A DNA stretch of 64,000 bases, taken from assembly GCF_018704065.1 (NCBI RefSeq), contig NZ_JAGUQP010000008.1:29048-93047 (forward strand), in the 5' to 3' direction. The number at the start of each line of letters is the position of its first letter. The stretch's first letter is position 1. Position numbers and translations under genes: made by a program. The notes under the pieces were generated by a model. It worked only from the letters and a program-made list of their open reading frames with translations. It was not told where the DNA came from and did no database searches. Of this stretch, positions 17,247-25,854 are shown piece by piece. The stretch is from Desulfovulcanus ferrireducens. GTDB lineage: Bacteria; Desulfobacterota; Desulfovibrionia; Desulfovibrionales; Desulfonatronovibrionaceae.

Positions 17247-18089
17247 ATGTCTGAAGAAACAATTAAAATTGGCCAGATTTCTTATTTAAATATCTGGCCA
17301 ATTTTTTATTATTTAAAAAGGCTCCCTTTTAAAGATAAGATACGTTATATCTCTGGGCACCCTGCCTGGCTAAACCAGATTTTGCAAAAAAAAGAACTGG
17401 ATCTTTCTCCATCTTCATCCTTTGAGTATCTGGCTTATGCCGAACAATATAAACTATTGCCCTGCTTAAGTATCAGTGCCCAAAAAAAAGTACAGAGCGT
17501 CATTTTCTGCTCGCCGGTAGAGCTTGAAGACCTTTCCGCTTATTTACAAAAAGAAAAAGAAATTTTTTTGAGTGAGGCCTCGGCAACCTCTGTGGCGCTG
17601 TTAAAAGTTTTATGGACCTTTGCCTGGCACCTGCCTCAGCCTGAGTGGCGGGCAATTCCTCCTGGCAAGGGGATGCAGACAAACAAACCATTTTTAGAGA
17701 TAGGAGATAAGGCGTTAGAGATCTATCTCAATCCCCCTCCGGGATGGGTGGTTATTGATTTGGCCCAGGCCTGGTATGAATTTACAAGTCTTCCTTTTGT
17801 CTTTGCTGTTTGGATCGTCAATAAAGACTTAAGCTTGGCACAAAAAAAGACTGTTCATTTATTGTGTGCAGAACTTGCCGAAATAAAACAAAAGATCAGG
17901 TCAAATTTGAAGCATTTAGCCTCTATTTACCCGAAACAAAGTTTTACCGAAGAACAGGTAGTTAATTACTGGCAGTTGATGGATTATGACCTGGACTTTA
18001 AGCACATGGCGAGTCTGGTTCTATTTGGACAATACTTAACTAAACTAGGCCTGATTTCAGGTGTGCCCGTTCTGGACTGGATGGATTAA
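17247..18089 (+). CDS. mqnA: Chorismate dehydratase of the futalosine menaquinone pathway
   Basis: A 280-residue periplasmic-binding-protein-like enzyme. It starts IKIGQISYLNIWPIFYYL, the hallmark N-terminus of MqnA. It continues with DLSPSSSFEYL (substrate pocket), LPCLSISAQKKVQSVIFCS and the late motif LAQAWYEFTSLPFVFAVW. It dehydrates chorismate to 3-enolpyruvyl-benzoate, the first step of the futalosine route to menaquinone, consistent with an anaerobe that respires through a menaquinone pool. It lies 27 nt after yedF. No other mqn gene is in the window. Confidence 0.9.
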   Translation: MSEETIKIGQISYLNIWPIFYYLKRLPFKDKIRYISGHPAWLNQILQKKELDLSPSSSFEYLAYAEQYKLLPCLSISAQKKVQSVIFCSPVELEDLSAYLQKEKEIFLSEASATSVALLKVLWTFAWHLPQPEWRAIPPGKGMQTNKPFLEIGDKALEIYLNPPPGWVVIDLAQAWYEFTSLPFVFAVWIVNKDLSLAQKKTVHLLCAELAEIKQKIRSNLKHLASIYPKQSFTEEQVVNYWQLMDYDLDFKHMASLVLFGQYLTKLGLISGVPVLDWMD

Positions 18090-18186
18090 TGCTTCGCTAT
18101 TCCCTGGGCAAATAACGTGAGCGAAACGAACTAATATCAGCCTGAGCGTTAGCGAGGGCGTAATAACAACTGGATCAAAGCTCAAT

Positions 18187-18840
18187 TTATGGTTCTAAGT
18201 CTTTGATGGCCTCTTCTTTGCCAATAACAGCCAAAATGTGCTCTTTGGTTAAAACCGTATTCGCTTTAGGAACAAATTTGAAATCTGCCTCACCAGTCTG
18301 TTTAATGGCTACTACCTGAATACCATACTTATTGGTCAAATCCAACTCCCGCAGGGTCTTACCCGCCCATTTGGACACCCTCAGTTCTTGTAAGATTACT
18401 CCTTTGCCCAGGGGTAGATAATCTATGAGACCTGGTATGACCAGTTCCCTGGCCAATTGCTCAGCAGCAAAACGCTCCGGAAAAATTACATGGTCCACGC
18501 CAACTTTTTTCAGCACCTTTTCATGTTCAGTACTTACAGCTTTACACCATAAATTTTTGGTCCCCAATTCTTTCAAGTGCAGGGCAATCAAAATGCTGGC
18601 TTCCATGGAATGGCCGACACTGATAATCACATGGGTAAGTTCAGCCAGGCCCAATTGGACCAGTGCAGCCTTGTCTGTGGCGTCAGCTTTATAGACTTGA
18701 GTCAGCACATCCTGAGCCCGTTTGATTTTTTCCGAATCATTATCGATACCCAGCACTGTATGGCCTAGATCTGTGAGTGATTGACCAAGAAAATAACCAA
18801 ATTTCCCTAGACCAATAATACCTATTTCATATTTGGGCAC
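18187..18840 (-). CDS. TrkA/KtrA-type potassium channel regulatory subunit
   Basis: 217 residues from a GTG at 18840, with AAGGAGG 5 nt upstream. A longer ORF start at 18864 would include the ribosome site in coding sequence. An RCK-N Rossmann domain (IGIIGLGKFGYFLGQSL; IDNDSEKIKRA; ADATDKAAL) is followed by an RCK-C domain (VSKWAGKTLRELDL...). The GLGKFG glycine motif predicts nucleotide binding. It forms the cytosolic gating ring for the TrkH/KtrB-like pore encoded upstream on the same strand. The two genes are now separated by a 295-bp MITE. Confidence 0.9.
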   Translation of the reverse strand: MPKYEIGIIGLGKFGYFLGQSLTDLGHTVLGIDNDSEKIKRAQDVLTQVYKADATDKAALVQLGLAELTHVIISVGHSMEASILIALHLKELGTKNLWCKAVSTEHEKVLKKVGVDHVIFPERFAAEQLARELVIPGLIDYLPLGKGVILQELRVSKWAGKTLRELDLTNKYGIQVVAIKQTGEADFKFVPKANTVLTKEHILAVIGKEEAIKDLEP

Positions 18841-18910
18841 TCTCTCCTCCTTAGGAAATCTCAAATTTCAAATTTGAACAAACTTATTCAAATAAAATTT
18901 CAGATCTCAA

Positions 18911-19205
18911 CTCAACTTTCTGACACGATTAACATCCTCAAATTACTACACAATTGAAGAGTGCATTTTCTGAAATGCATTACAAACGGGTTGGGTAACA
19001 CATCTTGGCGAAGATTGCGGATGTGCTGTGCATAGGGAGGTTATTCCATCGAACTTTCGAAACCCATCATAACAACAGAAAAGGCATTAAATAATATTCT
19101 ATTGACTAACCCCATTATGCACAGCCCGCAAGCAAGCCTTAGATGTGTCCAAGTCTTTGTTAGCATTGAAGAAAATGCGCTCGCAAACTAACTCAGAAAG
19201 TTGAG
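18911..19205. mobile_element. 295-bp MITE, copy B, inside the potassium-uptake operon
   Basis: Inverted relative to copy A, same length, same terminal repeats (CTCAACTTTCTGA) and very few differences. A direct TCTCAA repeat abuts both ends (18905-18910 and 19206-19211), taken as the target duplication. It lies between the pore gene (ends 19220) and the RCK gene (starts 18840). The transcript between these two subunits therefore includes a roughly 300-nt palindrome-rich segment. Confidence 0.85.
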
Positions 19206-19219
19206 TCTCAAACTTGAGG

Positions 19220-20593
19220 TTATCCGATAAGCAATGAACTCTCCGGCCAGGAAAAGCGTTCTTTGGTCTGCCAGCTCTGGAGCAGAGTCAAAAAAACTAT
19301 TGGGCCAAGACGACCTACGAACATAAGAAAAATTATGATACACTTGCCCCAAAAAGTTAATTTTGGAGTAAGACCGGTAGACAACCCTACTGTCCCAAAA
19401 GCTGAGACAACCTCAAAAAGAATTTCCAAAAATTGTCCCTTTGCCTCCGGATGAGGCAAATCTCCCCCTTCACTGATTAAAAGGAGTAAGGTGGAGGTAA
19501 AAATCAAGACTATAGCAAAAATTACCAACGTTATAACTTTATTCAAGCTTTTTTCATCCAGAGCGAATTTGCCGATCACACACTGTTTGCGACCCAAAAT
19601 GTTGGACACAGCCAGGGACAAAAGCCCACGAAAGGTTGTCGTCTTTATTCCGCCGGCACATGATCCCGGCGAACCGCCAACAAACATTAGTAAAATCATG
19701 ATTAGCATGGAAACATGGGTCATGTGCCCGATATCCAGCGTGTTAAATCCGGCAGTACGGCAGGTTACAGATTGAAAAAGAGAACTCAAAATATATTCGG
19801 AAAGACTTAAGTTGTGTTGCTGTCCAAAAAATTCTGCCCAAAAAATTGCGATCCAGCCAAATAGAATTAAAAAAGCTGTAGTGCTTAAAACTACGTGGCT
19901 CTGCCAACTTATTTTATACCTTGGCTTTCTAGAGTTATAAAAAGTAAAAGAAAACGCTTGCTTCAATTCCACTAGCACAGCAAATCCAAGTCCGCCCAGG
20001 ATAATTAAAATGATAAACACCAAATTCACTGTCCAGGAAGAGCGCCAAGGCATAAGGCTTTGGCTAAACAGGGAAAATCCAGCATTACAAAAGGCAGAAA
20101 CAGAATGGAAAACTGCTGAAAACGGTGAAAAAAAACGCGGATCGAGAAAATATAAAACTATTGCTCCCAAAAGTTCAATAACTAAAACAGCGATTATTAG
20201 TTGTTGCAAAAATTTTCCCAGGTGAAAACTGGGATCATGAAGAAGGGATTGACCTACGGCAATTCGGTCAGTGATGGTAATTTTCTTGCGCCACAGATAA
20301 AAGACCAAACTCGTATAAGTCATTATTCCCAGCCCGCCTAATTGGATCAGAACTAGAATAACGCTCTGTCCGAAAGGAGAAAAAAAAGAACCCGTATCCA
20401 CAACAATAAGACCTGTGACGCAGGTAGCTGAAGTGGCTGTAAAGAGCGCGTCTATCCAGCTTATTGGTCCTTTTGCCAGACTAATCGGATGATGTAAGAG
20501 TACTGTACCTGCCATAATTGTTAAAGAAAAAAAGTAGACCGGCAGGGAAAACGGTGTGAATAAACTTTTTTTACGCATAAAATTCATAGCCAT
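19220..20593 (-). CDS. TrkH/KtrB-type potassium transporter pore subunit
   Basis: A 457-residue integral membrane protein with four pore-loop repeats. The loop filters read SATCVTGLIVVD, AFCNAGFSLF, CRTAGFNTLD and GTVGLSTGLTP, each with the selectivity Gly. Membrane segments such as FSLTIMAGTVLLHH and VILVLIQLGGLGIM flank the loops. It moves K+ (and sometimes Na+) under control of the RCK protein encoded downstream. Several Met residues near the start (1, 3 and 6) leave the exact initiation codon open. Confidence 0.92.
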   Translation of the reverse strand: MAMNFMRKKSLFTPFSLPVYFFSLTIMAGTVLLHHPISLAKGPISWIDALFTATSATCVTGLIVVDTGSFFSPFGQSVILVLIQLGGLGIMTYTSLVFYLWRKKITITDRIAVGQSLLHDPSFHLGKFLQQLIIAVLVIELLGAIVLYFLDPRFFSPFSAVFHSVSAFCNAGFSLFSQSLMPWRSSWTVNLVFIILIILGGLGFAVLVELKQAFSFTFYNSRKPRYKISWQSHVVLSTTAFLILFGWIAIFWAEFFGQQHNLSLSEYILSSLFQSVTCRTAGFNTLDIGHMTHVSMLIMILLMFVGGSPGSCAGGIKTTTFRGLLSLAVSNILGRKQCVIGKFALDEKSLNKVITLVIFAIVLIFTSTLLLLISEGGDLPHPEAKGQFLEILFEVVSAFGTVGLSTGLTPKLTFWGKCIIIFLMFVGRLGPIVFLTLLQSWQTKERFSWPESSLLIG

Positions 20594-20860
20594 AGTTTAG
20601 AGAGCCCTGCACCTAATCTAGAAAAGATGAGTGCAGGATTTGAGTTACCAGTTCTCTTAAAAAATTTGTCAAAGTTAATGGCTAAAAAACAAATAATCTT
20701 TGAGGGTTACGATTTCGCAGTCGAAATTATTTTTTAACTATATATTTTAAAATTTCCAACTCTGAATTTTAGTATACAAATACCCTATAGGTAAAGTTGC
20801 AAGTTGCAAATTGCGAAATAATAATCCCGACCCAAAAAGTCAAAAAATCATTTGACTCAA

Positions 20861-20889
20861 AAAAAAAAGACCCGCCCAAAGGCGGGTCT
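20861..20889 (-). terminator. Intrinsic terminator of rpsT
   Basis: On the minus strand the hairpin GACCCGCC/GGCGGGTC with a 4-nt loop is followed by a run of at least eight T. It lies about 30 nt past the rpsT stop. The rest of the 20594-20917 spacer is AT-rich and holds no gene I can support. Confidence 0.9.
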
Positions 20890-20917
20890 ACGAAAAAATT
20901 CAATATTAACTTTTCCT

Positions 20918-21181
20918 TTATCCGATACTATTAACCAGCTTGGTCAATCGCGAAATTTTTCTGGCCGCTGTGCGCCAATGAATAACTTTTTTCTGGGCTG
21001 CTCGATCCAGTACGGAAGTAGCTGTGCGCAAAGCTTCTGCGGCCTTTTGGGCATCCTTTTGTTCAGCTGCCAGACGAACGGACTTGATTACGTTTTTAAC
21101 CCTCGTCTTTACAGACCTGTTACGCGCACGACGTTTCAAACTTTGCCGATGCCTCTTAAGAGCTGACTTATGATTGGCCAA
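20918..21181 (-). CDS. rpsT: 30S ribosomal protein S20
   Basis: 87 residues reading [22 protein letters not shown] in type, the classic S20 N-terminus, followed by an all-helical basic protein ([18 protein letters not shown]). It binds 16S rRNA in the small subunit. The initiation codon is TTG at 21181, with GGAGGG 8 nt upstream; no ATG is available in a position that would give the conserved N-terminus. E. coli rpsT also starts with a rare codon and is autoregulated, so reduced initiation may be a conserved regulatory trait. It has its own promoter and terminator. Confidence 0.97.
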   Translation of the reverse strand: MANHKSALKRHRQSLKRRARNRSVKTRVKNVIKSVRLAAEQKDAQKAAEALRTATSVLDRAAQKKVIHWRTAARKISRLTKLVNSIG

Positions 21182-21208
21182 AATCTAACCCTCCTAAAAA
21201 ATTAACTT

Positions 21209-21236
21209 ATTATAGTTGGTTATATAAATTTTACAA
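21209..21236 (-). promoter_or_regulatory. Sigma70-type promoter of rpsT
   Basis: On the minus strand TTGTAA (21231-21236) is separated by 16 nt from a consensus TATAAT (21209-21214), about 28 nt upstream of the TTG start. It is assigned on consensus match only. Confidence 0.6.
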
Positions 21237-21411
21237 TTCCTTCCCGTTTCCAAAATTTGAGTAATTATCCAATGCTGATAGATTTTGTCAAGATTTATTT
21301 TAATAAAATATACTGGTGAACGCCCAGATAAATGAAATAACTAACCCAATCGTCTTAAAAAAATAACGTCAATCTCCGGTAACTGATAAAAAATAGCCGA
21401 ACTTTAATTAC

Positions 21412-21905
21412 TTAAGAGTCTGTGGTCAAACCCCATTTTAACTACCAGATTAGAAATAGTGGTTTCTGAAATGCCTTACAAACGGCTTGGGTAACCCAAT
21501 CTTAGTGATGCTTGCTAAAAAGACAGAGCATCGGGGTGAATAGGCTAAATATTTTGCGATATTGACCATAACTATCTATAGTTTAAATTGAGCAATTTTT
21601 TGCAGTTCAAACTTTGAGATTGCTTCGCTACACTTTGTTCCACTCGCAATGACAGGAGCGAGATCGTCATTGCGAGGGCAGCGAAGCTGTCCGTGGCAAT
21701 CTCATCCATTGAGTGAAAAACGCTCAACTTAGTATAATTAAAAGACTATTCGTTTACTCAAAATACCCTATTATGCTCTGTACGCAAGCGAGCCTTAGAT
21801 GTGTCCAAGTCTTTGTTAGCATTGAAGAAAGTGTGCTCGTAAACTTACTCCGAAAGTTGAGGTTAGAAATTAAGTTGATAAAAAGGTTTGGTCACAGACT
21901 CTTAA
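21412..21905. mobile_element. Composite palindromic element with TTAAGAGTCTGTGG ends
   Basis: About 494 bp bounded by inverted repeats TTAAGAGTCTGTGGTCAAACC and GGTTTGGTCACAGACTCTTAA (19 of 21 paired). Inside are segments similar to both ends of the 295-bp MITE (AAATGCCTTACAAACGG... and ...TCTAAGGC-type GCCTTAGATGTGTCCAAGTC) and, in the middle, a CATTGCGAG-type repeat. The right end supplies the TAA stop of the neighbouring minus-strand gate-domain gene. It looks like nested insertions of several families. No gene is seen in it. Confidence 0.7.
21600..21712. repeat. CATTGCGAG-type dispersed repeat, nested copy
   Basis: TTTGCAGTTCAAACTTTGAGATTGCTTCGC...CGTCATTGCGAGGGCAGCGAAGCTG...GGCAATCTCATCC. 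It shares words with 12035-12130 in the opposite orientation and is embedded in the composite element. Confidence 0.6.
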
Positions 21906-22891
21906 TTGCAAAAAGAGGCCCGGAAGAGATAACGATCAAATGTTTTTTCCGGTATTCTTCGAAGTAGTTTCCCTAGCAGAAAAACAACCAGGAGCGAGAA
22001 AAAAAGTCGCCCCCACAAAATACCGGACAAGTCCCCTCCAAGAACCATCATGACTAAAGTATCTTCTATCAAACTATGAGATAGGCTCATCAGTGCAAGA
22101 GAAGAAACTATATCATACTTTAAGGAATTTCCTGACTGTACTTCCCGAATGATGAGTCCCCCGCCATAGCTAAGTCCAAGAGTCAATCCGATAATTGTAA
22201 TGGGTGCGGCTGCTTTGCTCATGCCCAGGGCTGTAAGGACAGGTTCTAATAATTTTGTAAGCAGCATTGTCACCCCGAGTTTTTTTAACAACTTCATAAT
22301 AAACAACAAGGTAAGTATTATCAGAAAGATCGAAAAGAGATTTTTTACCTCTCCCTGGGCCCATGCCAGCCACGAAGGATCCTGGGGAGGCGGATTCCAG
22401 AGTAGCCTGTTGGGTGTTTGAAGATATCCTTTGAGAGTGTAAACATGATGCAGTAACCACCCTAATGTCAGTGCTCCAGCTATACGCAAAAAAGCAATGA
22501 AACGGAAACGCACTCCTGCCTTCTGCACAATACTGAGTTCAACTGGAAGAGCATGTGCCACCAACATCATAGTGGTCAGGACGGTGACCTGTGCAACTGT
22601 TAGATGAGCTTGCGGAGCAAGAGAGGCAAAAACGACCATGCCCCCATAGAGGTTGGTCAACATAGAGGTAGCCCAAACCAGTCCCATGCTGCCAGGAAGA
22701 CCAACTAATTCCATCACCGGACTAAGAGCAAAACCCAGGTAATCAGTGATACCGGCATCAGTAAGGAGTTTTGTCAGGATGCTAATCGGCACTATGATCT
22801 TAAAGAGATCATAGCTGGTCTTTACTGCATCGCTTAACAGTTCCTTAATACTTTTTGCTAATTGATGTATGAAAATTTCCTGCACCTTCAC
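21902..22891 (-). CDS. Nucleoside-recognition (Gate) domain membrane protein
   Basis: A 329-residue polytopic membrane protein. Two similar halves each contain a gate-type segment: FKIIVPISILTKLLTDAGITDYLG near the start, and IMKLLKKLGVTMLL...MSKAAAPITIIGLTLGLSYGGG in the second half. These resemble the spore-maturation/YjiH-type Gate family, whose substrates are largely undefined. The start is GTG (22891), with no clear ribosome site. Its stop codon lies in the terminal repeat of the composite palindromic element, so its last residues (SFCN) could have been reset by that insertion. A transport role is inferred from the family. Confidence 0.75.
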   Translation of the reverse strand: MKVQEIFIHQLAKSIKELLSDAVKTSYDLFKIIVPISILTKLLTDAGITDYLGFALSPVMELVGLPGSMGLVWATSMLTNLYGGMVVFASLAPQAHLTVAQVTVLTTMMLVAHALPVELSIVQKAGVRFRFIAFLRIAGALTLGWLLHHVYTLKGYLQTPNRLLWNPPPQDPSWLAWAQGEVKNLFSIFLIILTLLFIMKLLKKLGVTMLLTKLLEPVLTALGMSKAAAPITIIGLTLGLSYGGGLIIREVQSGNSLKYDIVSSLALMSLSHSLIEDTLVMMVLGGDLSGILWGRLFFSLLVVFLLGKLLRRIPEKTFDRYLFRASFCN

Positions 22892-22943
22892 TTTTTATAA
22901 CTTTAAAACAGCTTTTCGGAACGCAAGTCCTGGTCCATCACTT

Positions 22944-23588
22944 TTATGCTTCCTGGAGTTGCTCCAGGGCTCGATCGTGGACACCGGAAAGCGTCAACAA
23001 CGCTACGATGGCACCCAGGAGAGCAAGGAACATATCCCATTGCGTATCCCAAACGTCACCTTGCGTCGCCAGGAATGTGTCCGCTGCCTGGCCACCTATT
23101 ATTGCGGCCCACCATTCAATAAGCTCATAAAACGAACTAAAGGCCAGGCAAACACAAACTACTAAAAAGAATAACCACTTGCCAGGGACCAATGGAGAGC
23201 GGCGAAGGAGGATCTCCCGTGCAAGGATCGCCGGGATAAAGCCTTGAGCAATATGGCCGACTCTATCATAGTGGTTTCGACTCAAATCCAGAAGGTCTTG
23301 GAACCAAAAGCCAAGCGGAACTCGTGCATAAGTATAGTGCGCTCCAAGTATTAAGATTAATGCGTGGATAAGAATAAGTCGATACAGAAGAGGAGTGAGC
23401 CTGAAGTCGCGATACGTTACAATAAGAATTGGTCCTCCGACTAGAACAGGAAAGACCTCAAGAAACCAAACTATCCAATTGTAAGGGTGAATAGCAGATA
23501 TGATCAAAGCAACGGTAGCAATCGCTAGCAGAAGCAAGGGTTCTAAGTTCGAACGCTTGCGTAATATCAATTTACTACCGTTGCTCAT
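22944..23588 (-). CDS. YjdF-type (DUF2238) membrane protein
   Basis: 214 residues with about six membrane segments (LLLLAIATVALIISAI; FLEVFPVLVGGPILIV; LILIHALILILGAHYTY; WLFFLVVCVCLAFSSFYELIEWW; MFLALLGAIVALLTL). The DUF2238 landmarks are HYTYARVPLGFW, NHYDRVGHIAQGF, FYELIEWW and GDVWDTQWDMFLALLGA. The conserved His/Asp/Glu residues within membrane helices suggest a metal site or catalysis, but the family function is unknown. It sits between the gate-domain protein and glyS on the same strand. Confidence 0.85.
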   Translation of the reverse strand: MSNGSKLILRKRSNLEPLLLLAIATVALIISAIHPYNWIVWFLEVFPVLVGGPILIVTYRDFRLTPLLYRLILIHALILILGAHYTYARVPLGFWFQDLLDLSRNHYDRVGHIAQGFIPAILAREILLRRSPLVPGKWLFFLVVCVCLAFSSFYELIEWWAAIIGGQAADTFLATQGDVWDTQWDMFLALLGAIVALLTLSGVHDRALEQLQEA

Positions 23589-23617
23589 TCAGTTGTTACA
23601 GTGAAGCCTAAGCTAAA

Positions 23618-25705
23618 TCATACCTGCAGGGCAGAAAAATCGGCTAACCTGCTCAACCTGGAGGTTAAAGCAAAGAGAAGGTTTAACCTGTTTAATCGCA
23701 ATTTTTTATCTTCGCACATGACCATGACGTGATCAAAAAACTCATCCACCACGGGGCGAAGTTCTAGCAACAACTCAAACAGGCCGGTAAAATCTTCGTC
23801 CGCCCATAACTTTTCCCAGACAGGTACAAGTTCATTGATTTTTTCGGCCAGATTCTTTTCGGCCGGCTCTTCCAGAAGCGAAAGATCAAAATCGCCAGTT
23901 AGCTCTTCTCCTAGTTTTTCCCCCTGTTTACGGATAATATTGTCGGCACGCTTAAAGGTGAGCACAGCCTGCTCAAAATAATCTTGCTGTGCGAACTTGA
24001 CCAAGGCTTTCAAGCGGGCAAAAGCGGTCCAGATATGGTCGAAACCTGCCCCTAAAACAGCATCGACCACTTTGGTGGGATAGTCCTGACCTGTCCAGTA
24101 TGCTTTCAATCTTTGACCAAAAAAGTTTAAAAGCTCCTGTTTTAAGTCTTCAAAGGATAACTTCCATTCAACGTTGTCATAACCTGCAAAAGTATAATCA
24201 ATCAGTTCACTTAAGCTCAAGGACAAGTTATGCCCCAAGATAATTCGAATAACACCCAGTGCCTGTCTCCGTAGAGCATAGGGATCAGCAGCACCCGTGG
24301 GAATCATTTTCAGACCAAAGCAGCCGATCAGAGTGTCCATTTTATCGGCCATGGCTAGGAGTGCCCCTTCCCTGGTCCGGGGAATAGGACTATTGTGACC
24401 CGTGGGCAGATATTGTTCGGCAACGGCCCTGGAAACAACTTCAGATTCTCCTTTCAGACGGGCATAAATCCCCCCCATTATTCCCTGCAGGTCAGGAAAT
24501 TCCCCAACCATTTCAGAGACCAGATCTGCCTTGGCCAGTCTTCCTGCCCTGGCCAGATCTTTTTCCAAGTCCGGAAAGGTAAGTTCTGCCAAATGAGCAG
24601 CCAGTCTTTGCAAACGACGAGATTTATCGCCCATGGAGCCCAACGGGGCCAGGAAAATGACCTTTTCCAACTCATCCAGCCATACATTGAGAGGGGTTTT
24701 GCAATCTGCTTCCCAGAAAAACCTGGCGTCTTCCAGCCTGGCCTTGAGTACCCGTTCCCAGCCCTTGCGGACGAGGTCCAAGTCCTCTGGCTCAATGTTT
24801 ATGGTCGTTAGAAAATAAGGCAGCAGTTGACCCTGTTCATCTCTTAAACCAAAACTTTTCTGATGAGTTTCCATGCTGGTCAAAAGAACTTCCTGAGGTA
24901 GTTCCAGATATTTTGAGTCAAAACGACCTAGTACTGGCTCCGGATACTCCACCAAGTTTGCCACCTGGTTAAGCAGGTCCTCTTTCCAGGCGATATGGCC
25001 ATTTACTTCACTGGCCAGTTCATCACCTTTCTGGCGGATAATTTCTTTACGTTTTTCAAAATCTAAAACTACCCTGCCCTGGTTTTCTATCAATTGAAAA
25101 TAATCTCCGGCACTGCCTACTGTAAAAGGACCAGGCCCTAAGACTCTATGGCCATAAGTAAGCTGATTTGACTCTACATCGGCAATCTTAAACTTAACAA
25201 TTTTATCATCCATTAGGGCCAAAATCCAACGAATCGGACGGCCAAATGTAAAGTCCCCTGCCCAGCGCATTTTTTTGGGAAAAGTCAAAGCGGAGATTAC
25301 CTGCACACAGATTTCAGGCAATATATCGTAAGTATCAGCCCCACCTACCTTTTTACGCACTGCCAGATACTTGCCTTTATCTGTCTCCAGGACAAATGTA
25401 TCCTGGATATCTACACCCTGAGAACGGGCAAAACCCAAACCCGCTTTGGTTGGTTTATCATTTTCGTCCAGGGCAATCTTTACTGGCGGACCAGTTATGA
25501 CCTGCTCTTCCTCATCCTGACAAGGAGCCAGGTCGCTTATATACACCACCAGGCGTCTGGGAGTAACATAGGAGTCCAAACCGTCGAATTTAATTTTTTC
25601 TGCATTTAATCTTTGACTAAAAAGATCTTTAATCTCCTGAGCTAGACCTAACAAAAACCTGGCGGGCATTTCTTCAGTACCAATTTCCAGAACAAATTGG
25701 GCCAT
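23618..25705 (-). CDS. glyS: Glycyl-tRNA synthetase beta subunit
   Basis: 695 residues, the normal length for the bacterial beta subunit. The N-terminus FVLEIGTEEMPARFL and the segments TFGRPIRWILALMDD, SMETHQKSFGL and GTGAADPYALRRQALGVIRI (read as PTGAADPYALRRQ) are diagnostic. It recognises tRNA-Gly and forms the alpha2beta2 enzyme with GlyQ, encoded upstream on the same strand. A palindromic element occupies the 145-bp gap between the two genes. The C-terminal anticodon-binding domain is complete. Confidence 0.96.
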   Translation of the reverse strand: MAQFVLEIGTEEMPARFLLGLAQEIKDLFSQRLNAEKIKFDGLDSYVTPRRLVVYISDLAPCQDEEEQVITGPPVKIALDENDKPTKAGLGFARSQGVDIQDTFVLETDKGKYLAVRKKVGGADTYDILPEICVQVISALTFPKKMRWAGDFTFGRPIRWILALMDDKIVKFKIADVESNQLTYGHRVLGPGPFTVGSAGDYFQLIENQGRVVLDFEKRKEIIRQKGDELASEVNGHIAWKEDLLNQVANLVEYPEPVLGRFDSKYLELPQEVLLTSMETHQKSFGLRDEQGQLLPYFLTTINIEPEDLDLVRKGWERVLKARLEDARFFWEADCKTPLNVWLDELEKVIFLAPLGSMGDKSRRLQRLAAHLAELTFPDLEKDLARAGRLAKADLVSEMVGEFPDLQGIMGGIYARLKGESEVVSRAVAEQYLPTGHNSPIPRTREGALLAMADKMDTLIGCFGLKMIPTGAADPYALRRQALGVIRIILGHNLSLSLSELIDYTFAGYDNVEWKLSFEDLKQELLNFFGQRLKAYWTGQDYPTKVVDAVLGAGFDHIWTAFARLKALVKFAQQDYFEQAVLTFKRADNIIRKQGEKLGEELTGDFDLSLLEEPAEKNLAEKINELVPVWEKLWADEDFTGLFELLLELRPVVDEFFDHVMVMCEDKKLRLNRLNLLFALTSRLSRLADFSALQV

Positions 25706-25754
25706 AATCTTACTCCGTTTTACAGCAAAATTTTTTGTATTTTTTTCTATCTCG

Positions 25755-25854
25755 TTTTAGAGCCTCTGGGACTTTAACCGCTGATTGAAAGTCTCTGTAC
25801 CAGCATGAAAGATACCAAAACTGGAATAAAAAGTTTCGGCCACGGGCTCTTTAA
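25755..25854. repeat. 100-bp palindromic element at the glyQ stop codon
   Basis: The ends TTTTAGAGCCTCTGGGAC and GGCCACGGGCTCTTTAA are imperfect inverted repeats around CTGTACCAGCATGAAAG. The right end overlaps the TAA stop of glyQ (stop at 25851-25853). It belongs to the same family as 21412-21905, 26835-26980 and 10655. Confidence 0.65.
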
